Positions 18,031-27,846 are shown, counted from the first letter of the stretch. The stretch is 64,000 nt of DNA from JANMCE01 sp963791625 (GCA_963791625.1 CAWBTA010000006.1:992001-1056000); one strand, 5' to 3'. Translations and numbers: made by a program. The notes: generated by a model not told the origin, from the sequence alone.

Positions 18031-19102
18031 TCAGTAGCGGAGGATGGCCGTTACTTGGTCGAGTCGTTCGTGGGGAACGACGGTGACATCGCCTCGGTGC
18101 TGCAAGGTGGCACGTGTCGCGGCTGCAGTCGATTCGGCGTCGATGTCTTCGACGAAGATCAGTCGGTCGGGCACGACTAGGGTTTCAATGCGTCCATTGC
18201 GGGCTTCGTAGTCGATCGCGGCGCGGTCTGAAAGGACGCGACCCGACCCTGCGAGTTCCGAAACCCGCGTGAGGACGACGTTGACGTCGGACTCGCTCAA
18301 TGCCTGGAGCGTTCGTCGTCCCAGTGCGTGGATTTCCGCATCGGACATTCGTTCTGTTGATCCGCAGATCTCGGTGAATGCATGGCGATGAGCGGTGACG
18401 GACATGAAGGCGGAGACCTCGTACTCCACGCCGGCGACGATGAGAGGAAGGTCGGCGGACGACAGCAATGGTCGCAGCCGGCTGTCGATCTCGCGCATGT
18501 GAGCGGCAAGAAGCTCGTCATCCAGATGCTCGTTGGTGCCGCTGCCACCCATAATGGCGCCTCGGCCCTGGCCGCCTCCGTGGTGTGTCATGCCGCGCTC
18601 GATGGCTCACGACCAGATCGCTGTCGGACGGCAACTTGATGGCAACCTTTTCCCACGCGTGTGACCCGCCGATGACAGCACGGGACTTGCGCCGGTTGAG
18701 GGCCAGCACGACGTGGCGGATATCGGTCTGACCCGCCGCTACGAGGGGAAGAAGGTTCGGTCCCCACTGGACGCTGACGGATGCTCGGTCCAGTCGCATG
18801 GGCAGCCCGCACGACGTGCTTTCGCCAGCCCGGCAGAAGAGCCCGACACTCGGCAGTTGGCCGATCTGGATGCCACGGGCGGCAATTGCCCGAAGTGGTG
18901 CGACCATGTCGGTGGCGTCGCTGAGAGACATCGGCCAGCGATCGTGCAGCGATCGTTCGGCGTCTCGGGCCAGATTCTGCAGGACGGTACCGAGGTTCGC
19001 GGCCTGTATTCCCTGTTCGTTGGGCACGTACACGCTGATGCACGGTTCGGCTCCCCAGGCGAGCACACGTTCCATGGCTTCGTTCAATGCCAATGTCATC
19101 AT
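18031..19102 (-). pseudogene. baeRF-type (archaeo-eukaryotic release-factor-like) protein, split by a frameshift
   Basis: Two overlapping frames together encode one protein of about 355 residues. The N-terminal part starts at ATG 19102 and has P-C-I-S-V-Y-V-P ... R-D-A-E-R. The C-terminal part (18031-18591) has H-H-G-G-G-Q-G-R-G-A, then L-P-L-I-V-A-G-V-E-Y-E, a segment ...S-E-L-A-G-S-G-R-V-L-S-D..., and R-I-E-T-L-V-V-P. This order is typical of bacterial release-factor-like baeRF proteins. The switch falls around 18590-18625 and is repaired by deleting one base, for example in the GG at the R-A-R codons. The start overlaps the universal stress protein stop by 4 nt. The DosR-regulon protein Rv2629 is a relative. 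Either an assembly error or a recent break. Confidence 0.7.
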
Positions 19103-20823
19103 TCGTGTCCGTCCTTTGCGAAGGGCGCTCGGACGACTGCGACCGGGCAGGTTGGATGTTCGACTATCGAAGCGGTGACCGAGCCGAGTACAAGTCGACC
19201 GAGTACAGAGCGAGAATGAGAACCAATGACGAGCAGGTCGGCGTCGGCACCAGCCTTTCGGAGCGAGTCACGAGTCGGCCCCTCGACAAGAACGGATCGC
19301 ACACTGACCTCGTCGCCCTTGGTCGCGCGCAGCCGATCGACCGCAGCACGCAGCTCCTCCGCAGCGTCCTGCCCAACGTAGTCGTGTACCGGCAGTGCAC
19401 TGACCCGCATACCAGAGTACGGATAATCCCAGACGTGGATGACTGTCAGGGATGCCCCCCAGCGTGCACAGGTGTCGTAGGCCCACGCCATGGCAGCGTC
19501 GGCGAACTCCGAACCGTCGGTGGCCACTACGACGTTGCGGATACCTTCGGTGAAAGCTGTCATTGGGGGAGTGACCTCAGGGTGCTCAGCGCAGGGCACG
19601 ACAATGACCGGGCACCATGCCCTCTTCATCACTGATCTGCCGGTTGAACCGAACGCCTTGGCCGACAGACCGTGATGTTCGTGATGGCCCACAACGATGA
19701 GCTCGGCGTCTCGGCTGAGGTCAACAAGGACATGTGCCGCCCACCCGCGGCTCACCACCGAATCAACCTGAAGATCGGGTGCGATGGCCTTTGCTCGTGC
19801 GACGACATCGTCCATATGAGCAAAGTGAGCTTCCTGGCCGTCGACCGGGCCTGTCTCCTGATACACCATCCCGAGTTCTCCCACGTAGTACTGCTCCTCC
19901 CACGTGTGGACGAGCACAAGTTGGGCACCCCGCTTGTTTGCCTCTGCGACCGCGAAGTCGACGACATCCGCAGATGTCGCCAAATCGTCGATTCCGGCCA
20001 CGACGAGGCCGCCTTGGCCGTGAGGGAGGACTGGCAGTGGATGCAACACGACGACCGGACAAGCCGCCTTGCGAACGACGCGGTACGTGGTGCTCGGCAC
20101 GACCAACCGGGCCTGGACCGGCACGCCGTGAGAGGCCATGGCTGCGAGCACGATCTCCGGAGACCGGTTGATATAGTCGATGATTTCCGTCGCCGGGTGG
20201 GTGCCGTGCAACACCTCGAAGTCGATGGGAGGACCGTCCTGCGACCACTCTGCGGCCACGCCGCGGACGTCGTTGCTGTCCGCGGGGCGAAGGTCGTTCG
20301 GAACCTTGGTCGAGTCGACGACCTCCACAATCCGAATACCCAACCGAAGCGAGCGGGCCAGCGCGACGGCGGACGGGAGGATGGCTTTCGATGCGCTGGT
20401 TGCATCGACGGTCACCAACATCACACCGCCATCGTGGACGCGGCGATCAGCTCTCGGTCCGATGAGCACAATGGGCTTACCGGAGTCACGAGCGAGGTCT
20501 TCGCTCACGCTGCCGAGCAACGCCTCGACGACAGCCCACCGCGCGTGGGTGGGAACACACCACAACGAGTTCGGGTGGTGAAGCACGTCACCGAGAAGCT
20601 CGCCGCTGACATCCTTTGCGACGAGCACGCGGGTGGTCGTTTTCGCGACGGGTACCGAGGCCAGCGCCGCGAGCTCCGCCTCCTTGCGGGTCTTCGAGCG
20701 ACCGGACGCGACCGTCACTAATTCGACACCCACCCCGAGCCGGTCCGCTACCCCGGCTGCAATTTCAATGGCGGCCAGGTCGGGCTCATCGGTGTCGACC
20801 GGGATAGTGACATTCGCATACAT
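19099..20823 (-). CDS. Universal stress protein with four tandem Usp-like domains
   Basis: The 574-residue product appears to contain four Usp folds, at about residues 1-138, 145-278, 285-425 and 437-570. Only the last has a clean ATP-binding signature (G-S-H-S-R-S-V-L-G-R-L-V-L-G-S). The third has a variant (G-H-H-E-H-H-G ... G-S) and the first two look degenerate. Most Usp proteins have one or two domains, so four is unusual. ATG 20823 follows AGGAGA. The baeRF-type gene overlaps by 4 nt downstream. The upstream gap to the divergent ABC gene is 298 nt and holds only weak box-like sites. Confidence 0.85.
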   Translation of the reverse strand: MYANVTIPVDTDEPDLAAIEIAAGVADRLGVGVELVTVASGRSKTRKEAELAALASVPVAKTTTRVLVAKDVSGELLGDVLHHPNSLWCVPTHARWAVVEALLGSVSEDLARDSGKPIVLIGPRADRRVHDGGVMLVTVDATSASKAILPSAVALARSLRLGIRIVEVVDSTKVPNDLRPADSNDVRGVAAEWSQDGPPIDFEVLHGTHPATEIIDYINRSPEIVLAAMASHGVPVQARLVVPSTTYRVVRKAACPVVVLHPLPVLPHGQGGLVVAGIDDLATSADVVDFAVAEANKRGAQLVLVHTWEEQYYVGELGMVYQETGPVDGQEAHFAHMDDVVARAKAIAPDLQVDSVVSRGWAAHVLVDLSRDAELIVVGHHEHHGLSAKAFGSTGRSVMKRAWCPVIVVPCAEHPEVTPPMTAFTEGIRNVVVATDGSEFADAAMAWAYDTCARWGASLTVIHVWDYPYSGMRVSALPVHDYVGQDAAEELRAAVDRLRATKGDEVSVRSVLVEGPTRDSLRKAGADADLLVIGSHSRSVLGRLVLGSVTASIVEHPTCPVAVVRAPFAKDGHE

Positions 20824-21000
20824 CGGCGTCTCCTCATCGGCTCGGATGGAGGACCCGGCGCCGACCTCCTCCAAGTGTGAAATGCCTGATGCCCCGGGGG
20901 AAGAGCCGATTGTCACCACTCCTTGGGACGAACATCACGTCGTGACGTGTGTTGCGGTCATTGCTGTGGACGGTGTCAGGTCGTTATGTCCATCAGATGC

Positions 21001-21014
21001 GGGCATTTGGCCCC
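21001..21014 (+). promoter_or_regulatory. Weak DosR-like palindrome in the Usp/ABC divergent gap
   Basis: GGGCATTTGGCCCC resembles GGGACTTTNGGCCC but has CA instead of AC in the left half. It lies 108 nt before the ABC ATPase start and 178 nt from the divergent Usp start. A second weak candidate, GGGACGAACATCAC, is at 20925-20938. Neither is convincing alone. Confidence 0.25.
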
Positions 21015-21121
21015 TACCGGCCTGGTGCAGCGGGAGAGACGCTGATCCGGTGAGGTTCGGTCAGATCCCCGCGTCTGATGGCCGGCCCACCTAGGACCGA
21101 CCCATGGAGGAGAGGTGCCGC

Positions 21122-21886
21122 ATGAGTGCTACCGAAGTACTGGTTCCGCCCAGACCAACTGTGTACAGCGCTGCAAACGCGGTTGAAGCGACCAAGGTGT
21201 ACGGGGAGGGGGAGAACGCGGTCACCGCCGTTGACAAGGTGACCGTGGCATTCGAGCAGGGTCGATTCAGTGCGATCATGGGCCCGTCCGGGTCGGGGAA
21301 ATCGACGCTGATGCACTGCATGGCCGGCCTCGATCCGCTCACATCGGGGCAGGCGTTCATCGCCGATGTCGAACTGAACACGCTGAGCGAAAGACAGTTG
21401 ACAAGGCTGCGACGCGACAAGGTCGGTTTCATCTTCCAGTCCTACAACCTGGTCCCAAGTCTCTCGGCACTCGAGAACATCATCCTGCCTGAGATGCTCG
21501 CCGGTCGTTCTGCGGATCAAGCCTGGCTGAATCGGGTCGTCGAAACGGTCGGCCTGTCGGATCGGCTCTCGCACCGACCGTCGGAGCTTTCCGGCGGACA
21601 GCAACAGCGGGTCGCCGTCGCTCGGGCGCTCGTCGCCCAACCGGCCATCATCTTTGCCGATGAACCCACCGGCAACCTTGACAGTCACGCCAGCACCGAG
21701 ATTCTGAACTTCATGCGCAAGGCCGTCGATGATCTCGGCCAAACGATCGTGATGGTGTCACACGATCCGGTGGCCGCGGCGTTCTCTGACCGAATCGTGT
21801 TTCTCGCCGACGGCTGCATCGTCGACGAGATGCTCGATCCAACCGCAGAACGTGTGCTCGACCGCATGCGTCGATTCGGGAGTTGA
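21122..21886 (+). CDS. ABC transporter ATP-binding protein (MacB/LolD/FtsE family)
   Basis: The 254-residue ABC protein has Walker A GPSGSGKST, the family-typical F-I-F-Q-S-Y-N-L-V-P, signature L-S-G-G-Q-Q-Q-R, and Walker B I-I-F-A-D-E-P-T-G-N-L-D. This combination marks the MacB/LolD-type ATPases that pair with FtsX-fold permeases. GGAGGAGAGG lies before ATG 21122; the frame extends to 21104, but that start is inside the ribosome binding site. The permease gene follows after 6 nt. The system is likely a mechanotransmission exporter or lipoprotein/peptide extrusion device. Confidence 0.9.
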   Translation: MSATEVLVPPRPTVYSAANAVEATKVYGEGENAVTAVDKVTVAFEQGRFSAIMGPSGSGKSTLMHCMAGLDPLTSGQAFIADVELNTLSERQLTRLRRDKVGFIFQSYNLVPSLSALENIILPEMLAGRSADQAWLNRVVETVGLSDRLSHRPSELSGGQQQRVAVARALVAQPAIIFADEPTGNLDSHASTEILNFMRKAVDDLGQTIVMVSHDPVAAAFSDRIVFLADGCIVDEMLDPTAERVLDRMRRFGS

Positions 21887-21892
21887 GCAGTC

Positions 21893-24427
21893 ATGTTACG
21901 AGTAGCACTCAAGTCCGCCCTTTTCAACAAGAGGCGCCTCGTCGGGACCGCGCTGTCGGTCATCATCGGCATTGCGTTCCTGGCCGGCACGCTGGTGTTT
22001 ACCGACACCATGAAGCGCACCTTCGACACCCTGTTCGCCGACGTCTTCGCAAAGACTGACGCCTTCGTGCGTTCGTCGAACGAGATCGACATGGGCTTCG
22101 GACAGAAGCAATATGACCGGCTCCCCGAATCCGCGATCGCGCAAGTCGAGCAAGTCGACGGGGTCGCCGACGCCGTGGGCTATGTCGAAGGCTATGCCCG
22201 GGTCATTGGCAGTGACGGCAAGCCCATTGGTATCGACAATGGTCCTCCGACGTCAGGGTCATCCATCACCGAGAGTCGAGTGCTGCCGTGGAAGGTGAGC
22301 TCCGGCGGAAAGTATCCACAAGGGCCGAACGAAGCGGTACTCGACGTTGGCACCGCGAAGAAGGCGAAGCTGGTGATCGGTTCGACATTTAGTGCTCTGA
22401 GCCAGGGAGGCACTCGGTCGTTCACGCTGGTTGGAACAGCCCGCTTCGGCACCACCGATTCGCCCGGCGGTGCCACCTTTGTGATGTTCGACCTGGCCAC
22501 AGCCCAGTCGTTCGTCGGCAAGCCCGGTGAAATCAATGCCATCTTCGTTGAAGGACGTCCCGGGGTCTCACAGCGCGTCCTTGCCGACCGGATACAGGCT
22601 GCGCTCGGCACCGAAACCAAAGCGCTGACCGGAGCAGAACAAACCAAGGAGAGCCAGAACGCGATCGCTCAGAGCCTGAAATTCTTCAATATCTTGCTGC
22701 TGGCCTTCGCGGCGATCGCCTTGTTCGTCGGCTCGTTCATCATCTACAACACATTCTCCATCATCGTGGCCCAGCGCCAGCGCGAGAACGCGTTGCTTCG
22801 CGCCGTCGGTGCCAGTCGCAGCCAGATCGTTTCGGCCCTGCTGGTGGAGTCGGTCATCATCGGATTGATCGCGTCCGGGCTGGGATTTGCGGGCGGCATC
22901 GGCATGGCATCGGTGCTGAAGCGCTTCCTGAAGACGTTCGGCATCGACATCCCGGCCGGAGGTACGGTGCTGCTGCCTCGAACCGCCATCGTGTCGTTCG
23001 TCGTAGGCGTCACCATGACGGTCTTCGCCGCGATCTTCCCTTCGTTTCGAGCATCGAAGGTGGCCCCGGTTGCAGCGATGCGCGATGTTGCGATCGATCG
23101 ATCGGCCACCTCAAAGGGGAGACTCACGGGCGGAGCAATCGTCACCATTCTCGGTGTGCTGATGGTGGGGGTTGGCCTGACGGGGAACGGCATCTTGTGG
23201 ATGGCGGCCGGCGTTCCCGTGCTTTTCGTCGGACTCTTTGTACTTGGTCCGATGATCGCCCGTCCTGTCGCCAGCATCATCGGAGCACCGTTGGCAAGGC
23301 TGGTCGGTACCACCGGCATGTTGGCCAGACGTAACTCGATGCGTAACCCGAAGCGCACCGCGCGAACGGCTGCCGCCCTGATGGTTGGTGTTGCGTTGGT
23401 TTCGGGCATATCGGTACTTGCGGCATCGATTCGCACGTCGGTGCGATCCATTGTCGGCGAGCAGTTTGTCGGCGACTTCGTGGTGAACACGAACACGCAG
23501 GGGTACGGCGGTCTCCCGCCTGAACTGGCCGACAAGCTCAATGCGGTCCCTGAGGTTGGTGACGCGACCGGTATCCAGATCGGCTTCGGCAAGATCAAGT
23601 CCAAGAGCGCGTTACTTACGGTGGTCGACCCGAAGTTGGTCGGCAGCGTATTCGATTTACAGTTCGTCAGCGGCAAGCCGGGCGACCTGACGATCGATGG
23701 CATTTTAGTAAGCGAGGCCCGTGCTGACAGCGACAAACTCGCCATAGGCAGCACCATTAACGTCACCTTGATCGACGGTAAGAGTCACGCGCTGACCGTG
23801 CAGGGCATCTACAAGAAGAAGGAGATGGCGGGCCCCTACACAATCAGTAACTCCCTCTACGCCGCAAGCGGAGCCGACACCCTTCACTTCGCGGTCTACG
23901 CAACGAAAGCGCCAGGCGTCAGCGACGCTGTCGCCCAAGCGGCGATTGCCAAGGTGGTGACCGCGTATCCAACGGGCAAGCTGCTGAGCCGGTCGGAGTA
24001 CATCAGCGAGCAAGCCAAACAGCTCAACCAGTTCGTCAATCTGATCTACGGGCTGTTGGCACTGGCCATCATCATCGCCGTGTTCGGCATCGCCAATACG
24101 CTGAGCCTGTCGGTCTACGAACGCACCCGCGAGCTCGGATTGCTGCGGGCGGTCGGAGCTTTCCGATCGCAGGTCCGCTCGTCCGTTCGGTGGGAGTCGG
24201 TGATCACTGCACTGCTCGGTACCGTGCAGGGAATCGTTGTCGGCATCATGCTCGGCTACGCCATCATCGCAGCCCTCCGCAACCAAGGGAAACTCCTGTT
24301 CACGCTTCCCTTTGTGTCGCTCGGTGTGGTGGTCGTCCTCGCCATTCTGGCCGGCATCCTCGCAGCCGTGCGACCAGCTCGCCGCGCTGCTCGACTCGAC
24401 ATCCTCCGTGCCATCGCAAGGCACTGA
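21893..24427 (+). CDS. FtsX-family ABC transporter permease (large, duplicated)
   Basis: The 844-residue product has an N-terminal helix, a MacB-like extracytoplasmic domain (about 40-245) and an FtsX block of three helices (about 265-400). Two further helices, a second extracytoplasmic domain and a C-terminal FtsX block (about 715-840) follow. Each FtsX block carries the R-x-R-E-x-[AG]-L-L-R-A-V-G-A signature. It couples to the ATPase 6 nt upstream. The cargo is unknown. Actinobacterial pairs of this size are usually annotated as putative exporters. Confidence 0.88.
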   Translation: MLRVALKSALFNKRRLVGTALSVIIGIAFLAGTLVFTDTMKRTFDTLFADVFAKTDAFVRSSNEIDMGFGQKQYDRLPESAIAQVEQVDGVADAVGYVEGYARVIGSDGKPIGIDNGPPTSGSSITESRVLPWKVSSGGKYPQGPNEAVLDVGTAKKAKLVIGSTFSALSQGGTRSFTLVGTARFGTTDSPGGATFVMFDLATAQSFVGKPGEINAIFVEGRPGVSQRVLADRIQAALGTETKALTGAEQTKESQNAIAQSLKFFNILLLAFAAIALFVGSFIIYNTFSIIVAQRQRENALLRAVGASRSQIVSALLVESVIIGLIASGLGFAGGIGMASVLKRFLKTFGIDIPAGGTVLLPRTAIVSFVVGVTMTVFAAIFPSFRASKVAPVAAMRDVAIDRSATSKGRLTGGAIVTILGVLMVGVGLTGNGILWMAAGVPVLFVGLFVLGPMIARPVASIIGAPLARLVGTTGMLARRNSMRNPKRTARTAAALMVGVALVSGISVLAASIRTSVRSIVGEQFVGDFVVNTNTQGYGGLPPELADKLNAVPEVGDATGIQIGFGKIKSKSALLTVVDPKLVGSVFDLQFVSGKPGDLTIDGILVSEARADSDKLAIGSTINVTLIDGKSHALTVQGIYKKKEMAGPYTISNSLYAASGADTLHFAVYATKAPGVSDAVAQAAIAKVVTAYPTGKLLSRSEYISEQAKQLNQFVNLIYGLLALAIIIAVFGIANTLSLSVYERTRELGLLRAVGAFRSQVRSSVRWESVITALLGTVQGIVVGIMLGYAIIAALRNQGKLLFTLPFVSLGVVVVLAILAGILAAVRPARRAARLDILRAIARH

Positions 24428-24449
24428 GCAGCAGAAAGGAAGGGAAACC

Positions 24450-24929
24450 ATGGTCACGACGAAACAAGCCGCAGCAGCATTCCTCTCCAACAAGCGGATC
24501 GCAGTAACCGGCGTTTCACGCAAACCGAAGGGTCACGGGAGTAACACCGTCTACAAGCGGTTACGCGAACGCGGCTACGAGGTTTTCGCGGTGAACCCGA
24601 ACGCCGACGAGGTGGAGGGTGACAAGTGCTATCACGAGCTGAAAGACATCCCGGGAGGTGTCGATGCTGTGGTGCTTGCTACCCGTCCCGAGACGGCTCC
24701 AGCCACCATGCGCGAGTGCGCAGAACTCGGCGTCAAGCAGGCATGGATGCATCGTTCCTTCGGCCAGGGCAGCGTGTCGCCCGAGGCCACCGCCTACGGG
24801 CGAGCCAACGGCATCACCGTCATAGATGGCGGCTGCCCGCTGATGTACGAACCAGCCGCCGACGGTTTCCATAAGGTCATGCGGCTCGCCTTCACTCCAC
24901 TAGGCCACGTCCCGAAAGTGGTTAGCTGA
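24450..24929 (+). CDS. CoA-binding domain protein (YccU-like)
   Basis: The 159-residue product is one CoA_binding Rossmann domain: I-A-V-T-G-V-S-R-K-P-K-G-H-G near residue 17, N-P-N-A-D-E-V-E-G, and V-I-D-G-G-C-P-L-M-Y near the end. Members bind CoA and may sense acyl-CoA state or act in redox buffering; the precise role is unknown. AGGAAGGGAAACC precedes the ATG 22 nt after the permease stop. Its end overlaps the end of the convergent DinB-like gene by 8 bp. Confidence 0.85.
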   Translation: MVTTKQAAAAFLSNKRIAVTGVSRKPKGHGSNTVYKRLRERGYEVFAVNPNADEVEGDKCYHELKDIPGGVDAVVLATRPETAPATMRECAELGVKQAWMHRSFGQGSVSPEATAYGRANGITVIDGGCPLMYEPAADGFHKVMRLAFTPLGHVPKVVS

Positions 24930-25512
24930 GAGCGGTCGGAGCCTTCCAGGTGGGGTGACGACCAAGGAACGCGACCAACTGGTCGAGGGCGGTTGCCTCC
25001 GAGGAGATGATGACCTCTGGTCCGAACATCTGTGGCGTGCGCACCGAGTCATCCACCCACAGGCGAGCACCACCGAGGGCAGCGACAGCAAGCTCGTTGT
25101 CTCCGGCGGGTGCACGGTCGAGCGAACGAGCGATGTCCCAACCGTGAACGAGGACTTCGATGAGTTCAAATCCCAGTAGCTGCGCGCCAGTCGTGTCGCC
25201 CCACGGCATCGCGAACGTGCGGGTCTCCATGCCCGGTTCGGCGAATGCAGCGAGCATTCGGTCGGCTTCCGCGTGGAAGGCCGTGGCTGGACTCGTGGCG
25301 GTGAGATCCGGATCACTTCCAAACACGAGCGGTTTGCCTTCGCCGACATCCGCGAAGCCGCTCAGGCCACCAATCAGATGGGCGGTGACCGTCTTGAGAT
25401 CGAAGTCGGGGCAGGGGGTCGGGCGCTCGAACTCGGCCGCAGCCACGGATGCCACGACTGGCCCGACCTCGTCGACTGCCTTGCGAAGGAGAGGAAGCAC
25501 AGATTCGTTCAT
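24922..25512 (-). CDS. DinB-like TIGR03086-type metal-binding protein (mycothiol-dependent enzyme superfamily)
   Basis: The 196-residue product has the four-helix DinB/maleylpyruvate isomerase layout: an N-terminal P-T-P-C-P-D-F-D-L-K-T-V-T-A-H-L motif with a metal-ligand His and a second H-G-W-D motif (L-V-H-G-W-D-I-A-R). Such proteins bind a divalent metal and often use mycothiol, the actinobacterial thiol. The substrate is unknown. The frame extends to 25635, but homology begins at ATG 25512. A DosR-like site lies 58 nt upstream and is shared with the divergent DUF4386 gene. Confidence 0.8.
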   Translation of the reverse strand: MNESVLPLLRKAVDEVGPVVASVAAAEFERPTPCPDFDLKTVTAHLIGGLSGFADVGEGKPLVFGSDPDLTATSPATAFHAEADRMLAAFAEPGMETRTFAMPWGDTTGAQLLGFELIEVLVHGWDIARSLDRAPAGDNELAVAALGGARLWVDDSVRTPQMFGPEVIISSEATALDQLVAFLGRHPTWKAPTALS

Positions 25513-25569
25513 GTTCTGATGGTTCCAACCGAGGCGACAGAACATCAGAGGCGAGGGTCGGCGCGACGG

Positions 25570-25583
25570 TGGACTTATGGCTC
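25570..25583 (+). promoter_or_regulatory. DosR-like box in divergent gap (DinB-like / DUF4386)
   Basis: TGGACTTATGGCTC matches the left-half GGACTT and the G-G-C of the right half. It is 100 nt upstream of the DUF4386 gene and 58 nt upstream of the DinB-like gene, so either or both could be the target. Confidence 0.38.
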
Positions 25584-25682
25584 TATGGCCATCGGAAGGC
25601 TCGGCGGGAAAGTGGAGCCAGAGATGATCGACCAACGAGGGCGCGGACCTACGCGGCTCGCCGGGTCGTCAAGGAGGCAAAA

Positions 25683-26447
25683 ATGTTCACGAGGGTGGAT
25701 GAAGTGGCTCCACTGGCTGAGACCCGGCCGGACACAACGACCTTGAAGAAGACGGCCCGGCTGGCCGGTCTTGCCTATCTCGGTCTTGCCATCTTTGGCT
25801 TGCTCGGCAATGTGGTGATCCGCAATCGGCTGTACGTGTCTGGCGACGCGGCGGGGACGGCGGCCAAGCTTGCTGCGCACCACACCCTCGCGCGCTTGGG
25901 CATCGCCGCCGATCTTATGACGGTCGTCACTCAGTCGCTTGCGGCGTTGTATTTCTTCAAGCTGTTTCGCAAGGTGGACGCGTTCGCGGCCGGCTCGATC
26001 GCGGCCTTTGGGTTCATGAACTCGGTGGCCATTCTGGCCTCGACGGTCTTCACGGCGACGGCCCTGAAGATGGTTGTTGCCGGCACGGTCGGCGATCCGA
26101 CGACCCCTTTCATGTTGTACAACCTCAGCGAAGCCGCTTGGGGTACGGGTGCGCTGTTCTTCGGGTTGTGGTTGATGCCGATGGGTTGGCTTGCCTTGCG
26201 GTCGGGCTACATGCCGCGCCCACTCGGGTGGATTCTGATGGGGGGCGGTGTGTGCTACCTGCTGAGCGCATTCGTTCGGTATCTGGCTTCGGACGCGTCC
26301 TCTGTAACGGATGCGCTCCTCGCCCCTGCCACTGTCGGCGAGTTGTGGATGATTGGCTACCTGCTCGTGAAGGGCGTTCGTCAAGGTCTGTCGAGTCATG
26401 TGGGGACGCGCCCGGCATTGCCCGTTGAACAAGGAGGACATCGGTGA
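25683..26447 (+). CDS. DUF4386-family integral membrane protein
   Basis: The 254-residue product has six hydrophobic helices after a short cytoplasmic N-terminus, and the family-like loop A-R-L-A-G-L-A-Y-L. The conserved A-W-G-x-G-x-L-F-F-G-L-W-L-M-P-x-G region is present. DUF4386 proteins are found in many actinobacteria without known function. AAGGAGGC precedes the ATG by 6-7 nt. The following gene starts in a GTGA overlap, and the small drug-type ABC exporter follows it, so these genes probably form one transcript to 30181. Confidence 0.82.
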   Translation: MFTRVDEVAPLAETRPDTTTLKKTARLAGLAYLGLAIFGLLGNVVIRNRLYVSGDAAGTAAKLAAHHTLARLGIAADLMTVVTQSLAALYFFKLFRKVDAFAAGSIAAFGFMNSVAILASTVFTATALKMVVAGTVGDPTTPFMLYNLSEAAWGTGALFFGLWLMPMGWLALRSGYMPRPLGWILMGGGVCYLLSAFVRYLASDASSVTDALLAPATVGELWMIGYLLVKGVRQGLSSHVGTRPALPVEQGGHR

Positions 26448-26881
26448 AAGCAGATCGGGTCACGAACCTTCGCGACACGAGGGTGGACACCAAAGTGGCA
26501 CTGAGTGGCCTGTGGGTGGCCATGCTCTTCGTGTTCGCGTATGTCGACATCTTCGCCTTCTTTCGGGCTGACATCATCAATGGGGCCCTCGCCGGAAAGG
26601 TGCCCGGCTCCGGTTTCGAGATCGGGCAACGTTTCCTCGCCCTCACCACCATCTACATCGTGATTCCGAGCCTCATGATCGTCGTGTCGCTCCTCGCTCC
26701 AGCGAGGATCAACCGAGGAGTCAACATCGTCGTCAGCCTTATTTACGGGGCAACAGTGATCGCAGCGATGATCGGCGAGTCCTGGGCGTACTACATCATC
26801 GGCAGCGTCGTGGAAGTGGCGCTGCTCCTTACCATCGCACGAGTCGCGTGGACCTGGCCACGAGGCCCGTCACCGAAATGA
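26444..26881 (+). CDS. DUF6326-like small membrane protein
   Basis: The 145-residue product starts with GTG overlapping the previous stop (GTGA), with AAGGAGG 10 nt upstream. It has four hydrophobic helices. The pattern ...L-W-V-A-M-L-F-V-F-A-Y-V-D-I-F and the R-A-D-I-I-N-G segment resemble the DUF6326 family. No function is known. It overlaps the ABC ATPase gene by 4 nt, suggesting it is linked to the exporter or its control. Confidence 0.72.
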   Translation: MKADRVTNLRDTRVDTKVALSGLWVAMLFVFAYVDIFAFFRADIINGALAGKVPGSGFEIGQRFLALTTIYIVIPSLMIVVSLLAPARINRGVNIVVSLIYGATVIAAMIGESWAYYIIGSVVEVALLLTIARVAWTWPRGPSPK

Positions 26882-27846
26882 CCGGGGACCCGCCCAAAGG
26901 TCAAACGTCGGGTACCGAGGTTCTGCACGTCAGCGCGCTGGAGAAGCGATTCGGTGACCGACACGCCGTGAATGGCGTGTCCTTCACCATCCAACCCGGC
27001 GAGACCTACGGACTCCTGGGACCGAACGGTGCCGGCAAGACAACGGTCATCCGCATGGTGTGTGGGCTGCTGCGTCCCGATGCCGGTGAGGTCATCATCG
27101 AAGGACGCTCGCCGTGGCTCGACCGTTCGGTGAAGCGACTGGTCGGGTTTGTGCCACAGGACATCGCTCTGTTCGGTGACCTCACCGCGCGGGAGAATCT
27201 TTGCTTCTTTGGTCGGCTGTACGGCTTGCGTCGAAAGGACCTGAAGGACGCCGTCGATGAGGCACTTGAAGTTGTTGATCTCTCCGATCGGGCCGACGAA
27301 CGCGTCGAAGGCTTCTCGGGCGGAATGAAGAGACGGCTCAACATCGCGGCCGGTCTGGTGCACAAGCCGACCCTTCTGGTCCTGGACGAACCAACGGTCG
27401 GTGTTGATCCTCAGAGTCGGCACGCCATCTTGGACAGAGTCGCATCACTGCGTGAACGAGGCGTCGCGGTGCTGTACACCACGCACTACATGGAGGAGGC
27501 CGAGAGGGTCTGCGACCGCATCGGTATCGTCGATCACGGTTGCCTCGTCGCCGAAGGTACCCGGCGGGAGTTGCTGGCCGGACTTGGCGAGCGTGATCGA
27601 GTTGAACTCGGTGCCTCCGGGAACCTGGCAGCGTTCGCGGCGGAATGTCGCACCTTGCCCGGGGTGAGCGAGGCGGACGCCACCGCGGATGGCCTGCATC
27701 TCCTGGCGAAAGAAGGCCGTCGCGTCCTGCCGTCGGTGTTCGAGGCAGCCGAACAAACCGGAACGGAAGTCACCAGCGCCGAAGTCTTCGAACCCGACTT
27801 AGAAGCAGTCTTTCTCCACCTCACCGGCACCGCGTTGCGGGAGTAG
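26878..27846 (+). CDS. ABC transporter ATP-binding protein (DrrA/CcmA-like)
   Basis: The 322-residue product has Walker A G-P-N-G-A-G-K-T-T, signature S-G-G-M-K-R-R, and Walker B L-L-V-L-D-E-P-T-V-G-V-D. A C-terminal extension of about 90 residues is typical of DrrA-type drug or lipid exporters. ATG 26878 overlaps the previous stop; the in-frame start at 26848 would overlap more. It energises the two ABC-2 permeases that follow. Confidence 0.9.
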   Translation: MTGDPPKGQTSGTEVLHVSALEKRFGDRHAVNGVSFTIQPGETYGLLGPNGAGKTTVIRMVCGLLRPDAGEVIIEGRSPWLDRSVKRLVGFVPQDIALFGDLTARENLCFFGRLYGLRRKDLKDAVDEALEVVDLSDRADERVEGFSGGMKRRLNIAAGLVHKPTLLVLDEPTVGVDPQSRHAILDRVASLRERGVAVLYTTHYMEEAERVCDRIGIVDHGCLVAEGTRRELLAGLGERDRVELGASGNLAAFAAECRTLPGVSEADATADGLHLLAKEGRRVLPSVFEAAEQTGTEVTSAEVFEPDLEAVFLHLTGTALRE

